DNA from: Planctomycetia bacterium
Lineage (GTDB): Bacteria; Planctomycetota; Planctomycetia; Gemmatales; Gemmataceae
DNA length: 64,000 nucleotides
Assembly (NCBI GenBank): GCA_005772955.1
Contig: SXID01000244.1
Span: 36,292 to 100,291, forward strand
Direction of reading: 5' to 3'
The notes below the pieces were generated by a model. That model worked only from the letters and a program-made list of their open reading frames with translations. It was not told the DNA's origin and did not search any database. Every line of letters begins with the position of its first letter. Position 1 is the first letter of the stretch. Of the stretch, positions 20,287 through 28,657 are shown piece by piece. The position numbers were made by a program, and so were the translations under genes.

Positions 20287-21951
20287 ATGATTGCAACCGA
20301 CCCACACGCCCCGTCCATGAACGAGGCGACCGACAAAGATCCCTTCAACAACAACTGTTATGGCACACTCGTCGACCGGCCCTACAAGCCGGTCACGGGG
20401 AAATCCAACCTCAGCCTGCCAGTGCTCGACGTCGGCGACTTTAACGAGCGGATCATTCGCGGGTACGAGGAGGGCTACGGCGAGAAGGAACTGCCCGCCG
20501 ACCTCACGCTCGCCCGGTCGCTCGTCCCGGCTGGCACTGCGTCACTACGCGACTTCAGCTACATCGCGCCCGAACTGCCCGAATACATCCCATCGAACTG
20601 TACTGGGTGCATGGACTGCGTCACCGAGTGCCCGGATACCGCGATCCTCGGCAAGGTGCTCGGTGAGGATGAATGGGAGCAGAAACTCGCGACTATCGCG
20701 GAAGCCGACCGCGAGATGTTCAAGGCCCAATGGTCGAAGACGAAGAAGTACTACGACAGCGGAAAGAAAAAGCAGGGCGTCGGCGGGATGTTCAACATCA
20801 TCATCGACCCTTCCAAGTGTAAAGGGTGCGCGGAGTGCGTGACGGTCTGCGACGACGACGCGCTGAAGATGGTCGCGAAGACCGACGAACTGATGACGAA
20901 AGCCCGCAAGAGCCATCGTCTGTTCAAGAACATGGGGCCGAGCAACGAGAAGTACATCAGCGGCAACCTGCTCATCGACATGATGCTCAAGGAGCAGACG
21001 CACATCTACACCGGCGGGGCCGGGTCGTGCGCCGGTTGCGGCGAAGGCACCGCGCTGCGGATGATGTGCGCCGCGACCGGTAGCAAGTACGGCGAGGATT
21101 GGGGCATCGTCGCGGCAACGGGGTGCAACACGGTGTACACCTCGACGTACCCGTACAACCCATACATGGTGCCCTGGACGAACTCGCTGTTCGAGAACGC
21201 CCCGACCTACGCCATCGGCGTGCGGATGCGTTGGGATCAGATGGGGTGGAACAACAAGCCGCTGTGGGTCGTCGGCGGTGACGGTGCCATGTTCGACATC
21301 GGCTTCCAGGCGCTTTCGCGACTGTTCGCCAGCGGCATGAACATCAAGGTGTTCGTGCTGGACACGCAGGTGTACTCGAACACCGGCGGACAGGCTTCGA
21401 CCGCGAGCTTCACGGGTCAGAACACGAAGATGTCGGTCCACGGCAACGCGTTCGGCGGGAAGCAGGAGCGGCGCAAAGAAATCGCGCAGATTGCGATGAT
21501 GCACCCGCGGACCTACGTCGCGCAGACAACGTGCGCCCACATCAACCACTTCTACAAGTCGGTGCTCGGCGCGCTGGAGTTCGACGGTCCCGCGATCGTC
21601 GTCTGCTACACCACGTGTCAGCCGGAACACGGTGTGGCCGACAACATGGCTGGTGAGCAGGCGCGACTCGCGGTGGATACGCGTGCGTTCCCGCTGATCA
21701 TCTACGATCCCCGCGCTGGAGACACGATCAAGAGCCGCATGTCGCTTATGGGTAACCCGAACATGAAGGGCGACTGGTTCATCCACCCGAAGACGGGCCA
21801 GGAGGTCACCTTCGTGGACTTCGCACGCAGCGAGGGCCGGTTCGTGAAGCACTTCGACAAGGACGGCAACCCATCCGAGACGATGCTGATGGCCAAGCAG
21901 GATCGCCTGGAGAACTGGCACACTCTCCAAGACTTGGCAGGGTTGAGGTAA
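20287..21951 (+). CDS. Pyruvate:ferredoxin-type oxidoreductase, delta-beta (ferredoxin and TPP) subunit
   Basis: The 554-residue protein has two 4Fe-4S motifs (CTGCMDCVTECP near residue 102 and CKGCAECVTVC near 178), forming the electron wire. A TPP-binding beta domain follows, with CAGCGEGTALRMM supplying the proximal-cluster cysteines, GGDGAMFDIGFQAL as the TPP/Mg site, and VYSNTGGQAS. AGGA lies before ATG 20287. The gene is 58 bp behind its partner and surely co-transcribed. The window also encodes pyruvate dehydrogenase, so two routes from pyruvate to acetyl-CoA coexist. Confidence 0.9.
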   Translation: MIATDPHAPSMNEATDKDPFNNNCYGTLVDRPYKPVTGKSNLSLPVLDVGDFNERIIRGYEEGYGEKELPADLTLARSLVPAGTASLRDFSYIAPELPEYIPSNCTGCMDCVTECPDTAILGKVLGEDEWEQKLATIAEADREMFKAQWSKTKKYYDSGKKKQGVGGMFNIIIDPSKCKGCAECVTVCDDDALKMVAKTDELMTKARKSHRLFKNMGPSNEKYISGNLLIDMMLKEQTHIYTGGAGSCAGCGEGTALRMMCAATGSKYGEDWGIVAATGCNTVYTSTYPYNPYMVPWTNSLFENAPTYAIGVRMRWDQMGWNNKPLWVVGGDGAMFDIGFQALSRLFASGMNIKVFVLDTQVYSNTGGQASTASFTGQNTKMSVHGNAFGGKQERRKEIAQIAMMHPRTYVAQTTCAHINHFYKSVLGALEFDGPAIVVCYTTCQPEHGVADNMAGEQARLAVDTRAFPLIIYDPRAGDTIKSRMSLMGNPNMKGDWFIHPKTGQEVTFVDFARSEGRFVKHFDKDGNPSETMLMAKQDRLENWHTLQDLAGLR

Positions 21952-21964
21952 GATGAATTGGTTT

Positions 21965-22013
21965 TTCGCCGCTTGCGGCGCTGCCAAAACTGGGCAGCGC
22001 CGCAAGCGGCGAA
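21965..22013. repeat. REP/BIME-like 21-bp perfect inverted repeat upstream of RAYT
   Basis: Arms at 21965-21985 and 21993-22013 are exact reverse complements around a 7-nt loop. Each contains the core TCGCCGCTTGCGGC (or its complement). The element starts 14 bp after the oxidoreductase stop codon and ends 17 bp before the transposase start. The same core follows the transposase gene at 22686-22697. Confidence 0.85.
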
Positions 22014-22030
22014 GAGATGAGGAGAACCCT

Positions 22031-22678
22031 GTGAATCACCCTCTGGTGATTGGTTACCACTTGGTCTGGACTGTGTATGGCACGTGGCTCCCCAATGACC
22101 CACGTGGTAGTGGGTCGCGCACTGTCGAGAGCGCGTCGCTCGCCGAGTTAGGTAACGTCCACCACGGCCGCAAGAAGATTCAGCCGCCGCGCTACGAGGT
22201 TCGAGAGTTTTACGAACGGGCCGTCGAATTACTCCGACACCCAGTGCTGACTTTCAACGATGAAGATCGCGCAACCATCGGCGAGGCCTTCGCCACAGTC
22301 ATCGCGACTGAGCGATATACGTGCTATGCCTGCGCTGTGATGCCGGACCACGTCCACATCCTGATCCGCAAGCACAAACACACGGTCGAGGAGATAGCCG
22401 AGAACCTGCTGCACGCCAGCAAGACGCGGTTGATCCAGGCCAAGCGGCGCGAGCCGGGCCACCCAATATGGGTAGGCGGAACCCCTTGGGGCGATTTTCT
22501 CGATCACCCCGACGACGTGCGCCGCGTCATCGGCTACATCAAACGCAACCCAACCAAGATTGGCCTGCCAGAGCAGAAGTGGCCTTTTGTGTTGGCCTAC
22601 AACAACTGGCCACTACACAAAGGGCACAGCCCAAATTCGCCCTACGCCAGGCGCCTGCGCGAACTGGGAAGATACTAA
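22031..22678 (+). CDS. REP-associated tyrosine transposase (Y1, IS200-like HUH family)
   Basis: Start GTG 22031 is chosen because AGGAG lies just upstream with a 6-nt gap, giving 215 residues; an upstream in-frame ATG (21953) would run through the palindrome. MPDHVHILI (near residue 105) is the His-x-His metal motif of Y1 nucleases. A tyrosine in RRVIGYIKRNP (near residue 170) is the likely catalytic residue. RAYTs are single-copy domesticated relatives of IS200/IS605 TnpA that process REP hairpins. The protein is flanked on both sides by the same palindromic core, as expected for a RAYT. It is complete and looks functional. Confidence 0.9.
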   Translation: MNHPLVIGYHLVWTVYGTWLPNDPRGSGSRTVESASLAELGNVHHGRKKIQPPRYEVREFYERAVELLRHPVLTFNDEDRATIGEAFATVIATERYTCYACAVMPDHVHILIRKHKHTVEEIAENLLHASKTRLIQAKRREPGHPIWVGGTPWGDFLDHPDDVRRVIGYIKRNPTKIGLPEQKWPFVLAYNNWPLHKGHSPNSPYARRLRELGRY

Positions 22679-22704
22679 ACGCTACGCCGCAAGCGGCAAC
22701 TCCC

Positions 22705-23016
22705 ATGCTCACACCACTCGCTACCCACGACTTCAGTGATCTCAACGCTGCGATTGAATTCATCAAGCGCACGAGATGGGAACTGCGCGAGCTGTGGATG
22801 GTTCGCGTGTGGAAGGACCGGTATCAACTCATCGACGTGAACAAGGACTACTTCGAGATTCGCGTCCTTGGCTACCCAGACGCGGACATCGTGCCGTTGC
22901 TCCGCATGGTCAACGCGGCGTTCGACCCCGCGACAATTCACGACCCCACCGAAGTGGAGTACAAGGAGTTCCTCACCGGCCGTCGCTTCCCGTGGGCGCA
23001 CGACCGGGTGATGTAA
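22705..23016 (+). CDS. Small hypothetical protein
   Basis: The 103-residue ORF starts at ATG 22705, directly after the palindromic repeat that follows the RAYT gene. The sequence reads like a compact alpha/beta protein (DLNAAIEFIKRTRWELREL, YQLIDVNKDYFEIRVLGYP) with balanced charged residues and no membrane segment. I do not recognise a family. Codon use resembles neighbours, which favours a real gene over a shadow. It lies 35 bp before the DUF1549/DUF1553 gene and may be co-transcribed. Confidence 0.55.
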   Translation: MLTPLATHDFSDLNAAIEFIKRTRWELRELWMVRVWKDRYQLIDVNKDYFEIRVLGYPDADIVPLLRMVNAAFDPATIHDPTEVEYKEFLTGRRFPWAHDRVM

Positions 23017-23051
23017 CTACCAACAGACGCTCACCCCTACCCCACAAACTC

Positions 23052-25016
23052 ATGCGACTGCTCGCACTCTTAGCCTTGCTCGTCGCCGCACCCGCGTTTG
23101 CCGCCGAACCGGATACGCACTGGTCACTGCGCCCTCGCACTCGCGCCGCCGTGCCGGAGATTCGGAACCCGAAAGGCGCGATCCGAACACCCGTTGACGC
23201 CTTCATCCTCGCGAAGTTGGAGAAAGACGGACTGTCTCCGGCACCGGAAGCGGACCGAGGAACGCTCATTCGTCGCGTCACGTTCGACCTGACCGGACTT
23301 CCGCCCACCCCGGCCGAGGTCGATGCGTTTCTGAACGACAAGGCAGCGGACGCTTACGAGAAACTGGTCGAGCGGCGGCTCGCGTCGCCGCGTTACGGTG
23401 AGAAGTGGGGCCGGCACTGGCTCGACCTTGTGCGCTACTCCGAGACGGAAGGATTCGAGTACGACCGCTACCGCTCCGGGGCGTGGCGATACCGTGATTA
23501 CGTGATCGACGCGTTCAACGCCGACAAGCCTTACGACAGGTTTGTGTTGGAGCAGATCGCGGGCGATGAACTCTCCTCCGAGAGCGACGAGGTGCGGATC
23601 GCGGCCGGCTTCAACCGCCTTGGCCCTGTGCGTCGGAACGCGGGTAACCAGGAACTCGCGTTCAGCCGCAACGAAGTGTTGACCGAGATGGCCGATGCCA
23701 CCGGCACCGTGTTCCTCGGGCTGACCGTCGCCTGTGCCCGCTGTCACGACCACAAGTTCGACGGGATCACGCTGGCCGATTATTACAGTTTCCAGGCGTT
23801 CTGGGGTGCGACGCACGAACGCGATGTCATTCTTGCAACCCCGGTCGAACAGGCCGCGTGGAAGGCGAAGACGGACACGATCCAGGCCGAGATCAAGAAG
23901 GTCCAACAGACGATCGCGAGCGTGGCTGGCAGCGCGCGGACACAGGCTGAAGAGAAGTTGAAGGAACTGGAAGCGAGTCTGCCGCCACCGCTGCCGGCCG
24001 TCAGCACGGTTCGGAACGTCGCGTCCGACCGGACTCCGGTTCACGTGCTCAAGCGCGGCAACACCGACAAGAAGGGGCAACAGGTAGGCCCGAAGTTGCT
24101 CGACATCGGCTTCCGGGGGAAGGTCGCGGAGTTGCCCACCGCCACCGCGAACCCGCGGACGATTCTAGCTCGGGCGATCGTGAACCCTGAGAATCCGCTC
24201 GCGGCCCGCGTGATGGTGAACCGCATCTGGCAGTGGCACTTCGGCACGGGGATCGTGGACACCGCGAACGACTTCGGAATCAACGGCGGTCGGCCGAGCC
24301 ACCCGGAACTGCTCGACTGGCTCGCGAGTGAGTTCGTGCAGCCAAAGAACCTCTCCCCCTGGAGCATCAAGCACATCCACCGGTTGATCGTGTTGAGCAG
24401 CACGTACCGGCAGGCGGTGCGACACCCTGACCCAAAACCGGGCGCGCTGAAAGATCCGCTGGACCGCTCGCTCTGGCATTTCCCGCGACACCGACTGACC
24501 GCCGAGGAAGTTCGCGACGCGATGCTGATGGTCTCCGGCCGCTTGAACCTCAAGACCGGTGGCCCGAGTGTCGTTGTGCCATTGGATAACGATCTGGTGA
24601 AATTGCTCTACGCCCCGTCGCAGTGGACCGTCACACCGGACCGGAAGGAACACAACCGGCGGTCGGTCTATCTTCTCTCGAAACGAAACCTGCGGCTCCC
24701 GTTCCTGGAAGCATTCGACCAGCCGGACGCGGCGACGAGTTGTTCGCGCCGCGAGTCGAGTACACACGCTCTTCAGGCGTTGGAGTTGCTAAACGGGGCG
24801 ATCGCAAACGAACTCGCTGAGGTGTTCGCGAACCGACTCCAGCGCGAAGCCGGGGCAGACCCCGCGGTGCAGGTCGAACTCGCATACCGGCTCGCCACCG
24901 GTCGCCCGCCGAGCGCGAAGGAAAAGGAATTGGCCGTCGCGTTCCTGAAGACGCAGTCGCTCAAGGAGTTCGCCATCGCGGTCTTCAACCTGAACGCCTT
25001 CCTCTACGTGAACTGA
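23052..25016 (+). CDS. DUF1549/DUF1553 domain exported protein
   Basis: Start ATG 23052 gives a signal peptide (MRLLALLALLVAAPAFA) and 654 residues; the longer open frame upstream is a shadow of the preceding gene. Residues about 40-240 form DUF1549 (RRVTFDLTGLPPTPAEVDAF, YGEKWGRHWLDLVRYSET). A CARCHDHKFDGI stretch (CxxCH) could bind haem. DUF1553 covers the C-terminal half (NRIWQWHFGTGIV). These proteins always pair with DUF1501 in planctomycetes, and the gene overlaps the next DUF1501 gene by one base. The function is unproven; a role in outer-surface or polysaccharide processing is often suggested. Confidence 0.92.
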   Translation: MRLLALLALLVAAPAFAAEPDTHWSLRPRTRAAVPEIRNPKGAIRTPVDAFILAKLEKDGLSPAPEADRGTLIRRVTFDLTGLPPTPAEVDAFLNDKAADAYEKLVERRLASPRYGEKWGRHWLDLVRYSETEGFEYDRYRSGAWRYRDYVIDAFNADKPYDRFVLEQIAGDELSSESDEVRIAAGFNRLGPVRRNAGNQELAFSRNEVLTEMADATGTVFLGLTVACARCHDHKFDGITLADYYSFQAFWGATHERDVILATPVEQAAWKAKTDTIQAEIKKVQQTIASVAGSARTQAEEKLKELEASLPPPLPAVSTVRNVASDRTPVHVLKRGNTDKKGQQVGPKLLDIGFRGKVAELPTATANPRTILARAIVNPENPLAARVMVNRIWQWHFGTGIVDTANDFGINGGRPSHPELLDWLASEFVQPKNLSPWSIKHIHRLIVLSSTYRQAVRHPDPKPGALKDPLDRSLWHFPRHRLTAEEVRDAMLMVSGRLNLKTGGPSVVVPLDNDLVKLLYAPSQWTVTPDRKEHNRRSVYLLSKRNLRLPFLEAFDQPDAATSCSRRESSTHALQALELLNGAIANELAEVFANRLQREAGADPAVQVELAYRLATGRPPSAKEKELAVAFLKTQSLKEFAIAVFNLNAFLYVN

Positions 25017-26425
25017 TGATGCACCCCTCAATAACTCAGGGTCGCCGCGAGTTCCTGACCGGCGCGTTCGGCGGTTTCGGCGCACTTGCGCTAACCTCGC
25101 TGTTCGCGGAAGGTGCTCGCGCCGCACCGGAAGATCCGCTCGCACCCAAGAAGCCGCACTTCGAGGCGAAGGCGAAGAGCGTCATCTTTCTGTTCATGGC
25201 CGGCGGGCCAAGCCACATTGATACCTTCGACCCGAAACCGCTGCTGAACAAACTCAACGGTCAGCCGCGACCGGCCGAGTTCGGGGAGGCGAAGTACCAG
25301 TTCGTGCAGAAGGGCGCGAAGTTGCTCGGCTCCGCCCGCAAGTTCGCGCACCACGGCAAAAGCGGTGTCGAGGTGTCCGACTTGTTCCCTCACACGGCGA
25401 AGCGCATTGACGACATAGCCGTGGTCCGGTCGTGCCGGTGCGACAAAGTGGTTCACTCGGCCGCTCAGTACGAGTTGTTCGGCGGGCGCGTGGTGCCGGG
25501 ATTCCCAAGCATGGGTTCGTGGGCGGTGTATGGGCTGGGGTCGGAAAGCCGGTCGCTCCCGGCCTACGTCGTCATGCCCGACCCGCACGGCGCGCTCGAA
25601 GCCGGCCAACCGATGTACTCCAACGGATTCCTGCCCGCGGCCTACCAGCCGACGATGCTCGGCGGCGGTCCGCGCCCGATCCGCAATTTGGATCTTCCGC
25701 CGGGCGTGACCGTGGAAGAGCGACGGAAGACGGTCAAACTGATTCGCGACCTTAACGAAGCAGGCGGCGACGCAGAGGACGAGTTCGCCGCGCGCATCCG
25801 CTCGTACGACCTCGCGTTCAAGATGCAGACCGAGGCACCGGAGTTGTTCGACATCGCGAATGAGAGGAAAGAGACGCTCGACCTTTACGGCGTCGGGACG
25901 AAACCGACCGACGACTATGGCCGTCGGTGCCTGCTCGCGCGTCGGCTCGTCGAAAAGGGCGTGCGGTTCGTGGTCGTGGTAAGCGGCGGCGGGCCGGCGG
26001 GCGAGCAGTGGGATGCCCACAAGGACATCGAGGAGAACCACAAGCGGATGGCCAGCCAGACGGATAAACCGGTCGCGGGGCTTCTGACCGACCTGAAACA
26101 GCGCGGCCTGCTCGACAGCACGCTCGTTCTGTGGGGCGGGGAATTCGGCCGGTCACCGGAAGCGCAAGACGGAGTTGGTCGCGACCATCACAACCTGGGG
26201 TTCACGATGTGGCTGGCTGGCGGCGGGGTGAAGGGCGGGCAGGCGGTCGGCGCGACCGACGCGATCGGACTGCGTGCGGTCGAAGACCCCTATCACGTTC
26301 GCGACGTTCACACCACGATTCTGCACCAGCTCGGGCTGGATCAGGAACGACTGACGTTCCCGCACCTCGGTCGCCGCGAACGGCTCACGCTCGTCGAGGG
26401 GCAAGTCATCAAGGGCATCGTGTGA
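25016..26425 (+). CDS. DUF1501 protein with Tat-type leader
   Basis: The 469-residue protein starts at ATG 25016, inside the stop codon of the preceding gene, so the two are translationally coupled. The leader has RREFLTGAFGGFGALALTS, a twin-arginine export pattern. The body is the DUF1501 sulfatase/alkaline-phosphatase-like fold: FLFMAGGPSHIDTFDPKP near the N-terminus, LVLWGGEFGRSP and DGVGRDHHNLGF in the C-terminal part. A periplasmic location is likely. It forms the standard pair with the DUF1549/DUF1553 gene. Confidence 0.93.
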   Translation: MMHPSITQGRREFLTGAFGGFGALALTSLFAEGARAAPEDPLAPKKPHFEAKAKSVIFLFMAGGPSHIDTFDPKPLLNKLNGQPRPAEFGEAKYQFVQKGAKLLGSARKFAHHGKSGVEVSDLFPHTAKRIDDIAVVRSCRCDKVVHSAAQYELFGGRVVPGFPSMGSWAVYGLGSESRSLPAYVVMPDPHGALEAGQPMYSNGFLPAAYQPTMLGGGPRPIRNLDLPPGVTVEERRKTVKLIRDLNEAGGDAEDEFAARIRSYDLAFKMQTEAPELFDIANERKETLDLYGVGTKPTDDYGRRCLLARRLVEKGVRFVVVVSGGGPAGEQWDAHKDIEENHKRMASQTDKPVAGLLTDLKQRGLLDSTLVLWGGEFGRSPEAQDGVGRDHHNLGFTMWLAGGGVKGGQAVGATDAIGLRAVEDPYHVRDVHTTILHQLGLDQERLTFPHLGRRERLTLVEGQVIKGIV

Positions 26426-26631
26426 TGTGCCCATTCACGACAGGACAGTGATTGGGGCCAGTCGGCGAAAACAACCGGCTGCGGCGAGTGTTCTGGATCG
26501 GCTTTCGCCACAATAAAGGAAGTGTTGGTCAGGTTACGGTCCGCTTGAGACGCGATTTCTCGACAGTTGAATGGCACCTAAAACCCCGGAAAGGGCGGAA
26601 ATGGCGGAACCAGCGGACGAGCACCAATGAA

Positions 26632-26657
26632 AAAACCCCTGGTTTCCCAGGGGTTTT
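26632..26657 (-). terminator. Rho-independent terminator of the initiator tRNA
   Basis: On the minus strand an 11-bp stem (AAAACCCCTGG with CCAGGGGTTTT) closes a GAAA tetraloop and is followed by further T residues. It lies 3 bp beyond the tRNA 3' end. Confidence 0.9.
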
Positions 26658-26660
26658 AAG

Positions 26661-26735
26661 TTGCGGCGGTAGGATTTGAACCTACGACCTCCAGGTTATG
26701 AGCCTGGCGAGCTGACCGGGCTGCTCCACGCCGCG
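26661..26735 (-). tRNA. Initiator tRNA-fMet (CAT anticodon)
   Basis: The 75-nt cloverleaf on the minus strand has the anticodon loop CTCATAA and T-arm GGTTCAAATCC. Base 1 is C and base 72 is A, the unpaired C1xA72 end that marks initiator tRNA. The D-arm GTGGAGCAGCCCGG matches the bacterial initiator pattern. CCA is not encoded. The anticodon stem is CCAGG/CCTGG, so the usual three consecutive G:C pairs read A:U, G:C, G:C from outside in. There is no adjacent tRNA gene. Confidence 0.95.
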
Positions 26736-26919
26736 TCTTGTGTGGGTATGTTATCCACCGACCCCCGGACCGAAAAGGCCAGCTTCCGGTTCTTGCCAGA
26801 ATCCGCACGCGACCCGCTTCGCCTCAGGGCCGAATTGACCCCTTAACCGCCGCAACCTAAGATGAGCCGAATACTTTCGTCGCGCCCCTGCCGACGACAC
26901 CCCGACGGGGACCGGTGAC

Positions 26920-27618
26920 TTGGCAGTTCCCTACATCCTCGTCGTCTGCCTAGCGGGCGTGTTCTGCCTCATCCCGCTCGCGATGTACCTACTCTGGCTC
27001 GCCCAGATCACCCGGCGTGACCACCCCACCACAGTGTCCGGGTCGTGGGACTTCGCGGGTCTCGCCGTCGGGCTGTCGGGGTTCATCCTCTTCGGTGGCG
27101 GGATGTTGCTCACACTCCTCCAGTCTAACTTCCGCTTCTGGATGCGCGGCAACTTTGAAGCTTTTCGCGCCGTGTGGATTCAGGAGCGCGTCACCTGGTC
27201 GGTGCTCATCTTCTTCTATCTCGTAGTGGTGTTCGGCGGAATCGCGATCGCGCTGCTTGCGCGGCGGCGATCGCTGGTCGTCTACAACGTCGAACCGGCC
27301 GTGTTCGAGGCGCTGCTTACGGAAGTGTTCGATCAACTCGGCCGCGCCGTCGAGCGTCGCGGCAAACTCTGGGTCGCCGGCGCGCCGCTCTTCGAGTTGG
27401 ACACATTCGAGGGCGGACGCACGGTTACGCTCCGCTGGATCTCCGACGATCAGCGACTCTTTGAAGACGTGACGCGACAACTCCGCGCGGCGCTCGCCAC
27501 GCAATCAACACCCGAGAACGCGGTAACCCGGTGGCTGATGGCCGCCGCAGTCGGGAGTGGAACCGTTGTGGTCTGCTGCTTCGGACTTCTCATCTATGGG
27601 CTGTCGCTCATCCGTTGA
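26920..27618 (+). CDS. Hypothetical membrane protein
   Basis: The product is about 232 residues with four hydrophobic segments, near residues 2-28, 42-64, 92-115 and 208-230. A soluble stretch of roughly 90 residues lies before the last segment (VYNVEPAVFEALLTEVFDQL). TTG 26920 is used as start because GGGGA precedes it; the true start is uncertain. No family is recognised. The soluble part looks like a small alpha/beta domain. The gene is followed closely by a small secreted-protein gene. Confidence 0.7.
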   Translation: MAVPYILVVCLAGVFCLIPLAMYLLWLAQITRRDHPTTVSGSWDFAGLAVGLSGFILFGGGMLLTLLQSNFRFWMRGNFEAFRAVWIQERVTWSVLIFFYLVVVFGGIAIALLARRRSLVVYNVEPAVFEALLTEVFDQLGRAVERRGKLWVAGAPLFELDTFEGGRTVTLRWISDDQRLFEDVTRQLRAALATQSTPENAVTRWLMAAAVGSGTVVVCCFGLLIYGLSLIR

Positions 27619-27715
27619 ACGATTCGCGAAGAAGACTCGCGTTTGGCTCGCCTACTTGCCGATACAGACGGTATCGACCGGACCGAGTTCGGGCCGGGGT
27701 CGCGAGGATACGCAC

Positions 27716-28159
27716 ATGAAGCGGTTGCTTTTGGCAGTTGTAGCAGTTGGACTGACCACGAGTGCGGCTCGGTCGGACTGGGGCGGCCCGCGTCCACCGG
27801 TCGCGCCGCCGCAAGGGGGACAGGGTCCGCAGGGGCCATCGGGTCCGCAGTTCGGCGGGCCGAACACGCTGATCGGTCAGGGCGATCCGTACAACGGGGT
27901 CGCGCCCGACAAGTACGGGCTGAACCCGCGGCTCCGAAAAATGTTCCGCCTCGGCGGATCGCACTCCGGGCAGCCACAGGTGCCGCCCTCGTACTACTAC
28001 CCGCAGATGGGCTACAACCAGAACGGTCCGGCCTACAACCCCACTGGCTACCCCAACGGCGCCTACGGCCCGGCACAGGGGACGCTCGCGTTCCCGCACA
28101 ATTCGTTCATCCGCAGCCCGCGAGATTTCTTCATGCTCGACATCAACAACAACCGCTGA
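27716..28159 (+). CDS. Small secreted Gly/Pro/Tyr-rich protein
   Basis: ATG 27716 gives 147 residues with a signal peptide (MKRLLLAVVAVGLTTSAARS). The mature part is low-complexity: proline/glycine/glutamine-rich at first, then tyrosine- and asparagine-rich (PSYYYPQMGYNQNGPAYNP). Upstream in-frame starts overlap the preceding gene and would destroy the signal peptide. Function is unknown; composition suggests a surface or cell-wall-associated protein. A strong hairpin follows the stop codon. Confidence 0.75.
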   Translation: MKRLLLAVVAVGLTTSAARSDWGGPRPPVAPPQGGQGPQGPSGPQFGGPNTLIGQGDPYNGVAPDKYGLNPRLRKMFRLGGSHSGQPQVPPSYYYPQMGYNQNGPAYNPTGYPNGAYGPAQGTLAFPHNSFIRSPRDFFMLDINNNR

Positions 28160-28179
28160 GCGAACCCACCACCGTTCGC

Positions 28180-28228
28180 ACGAAATGAACCCCACGAACG
28201 CCTTCGGCGTTCGTGGGGTTCATTTCGT
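28180..28228. terminator. Bidirectional terminator-like 23-bp perfect palindrome
   Basis: Arms at 28180-28202 and 28206-28228 pair perfectly around a 3-nt loop. It lies between convergent genes and overlaps the last codons of the minus-strand thioesterase. The perfect stem suits transcript ends in both directions. Confidence 0.75.
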
Positions 28229-28657
28229 ATGCTGCTCCAGTTCTTCGATCGCCTTCCGCACGCTTTCTGGAATCGCGACCTTGCCCTCGCCGCGATAATC
28301 GTAGCTCACGACGACTGCCGTGCCCTCGCACGCGACCGCGTCCCACGTCCGGCTCACGAGGATGTGCTCGAACGTTACGCGATCAACTTGCAAATCAACA
28401 ACGCGTGCGCCGACCCACACGCGATCCGGGTACTTCACCGGTTTGCGATACGTCGCCGACGTGCTCTTGAGGATCGGACCGAGGCCGAGATCTCGCTTCG
28501 TGTCGAGCCAGCCGGTGCGCAAGATGTAGTTCAGGCGCGCGTCCTGGAAGTACCGGAAGTACTCCAGGTTACTGACGTGGTCGAACGAGTCCATGTCGCT
28601 CCAGCCGACATCGAACTCGATCACCACGGGGAAGCGCGCGAGGGCGGGGTGAGACAT
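28220..28657 (-). CDS. Acyl-CoA thioesterase, hot-dog fold (4-hydroxybenzoyl-CoA thioesterase/YbgC type)
   Basis: The 145-residue protein has the family signature near residues 18-42: VGWSDMDSFDHVSNLEYFRY, where the Asp before FDHV is the catalytic acid of the YbgC/FadM group. Length and fold pattern match single hot-dog thioesterases, which hydrolyse acyl-CoA to free acid. Its ATG overlaps the stop of the DUF1501 gene upstream by one base, so the two are coupled, an odd pairing. The substrate is not predictable. Confidence 0.88.
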   Translation of the reverse strand: MSHPALARFPVVIEFDVGWSDMDSFDHVSNLEYFRYFQDARLNYILRTGWLDTKRDLGLGPILKSTSATYRKPVKYPDRVWVGARVVDLQVDRVTFEHILVSRTWDAVACEGTAVVVSYDYRGEGKVAIPESVRKAIEELEQHTK

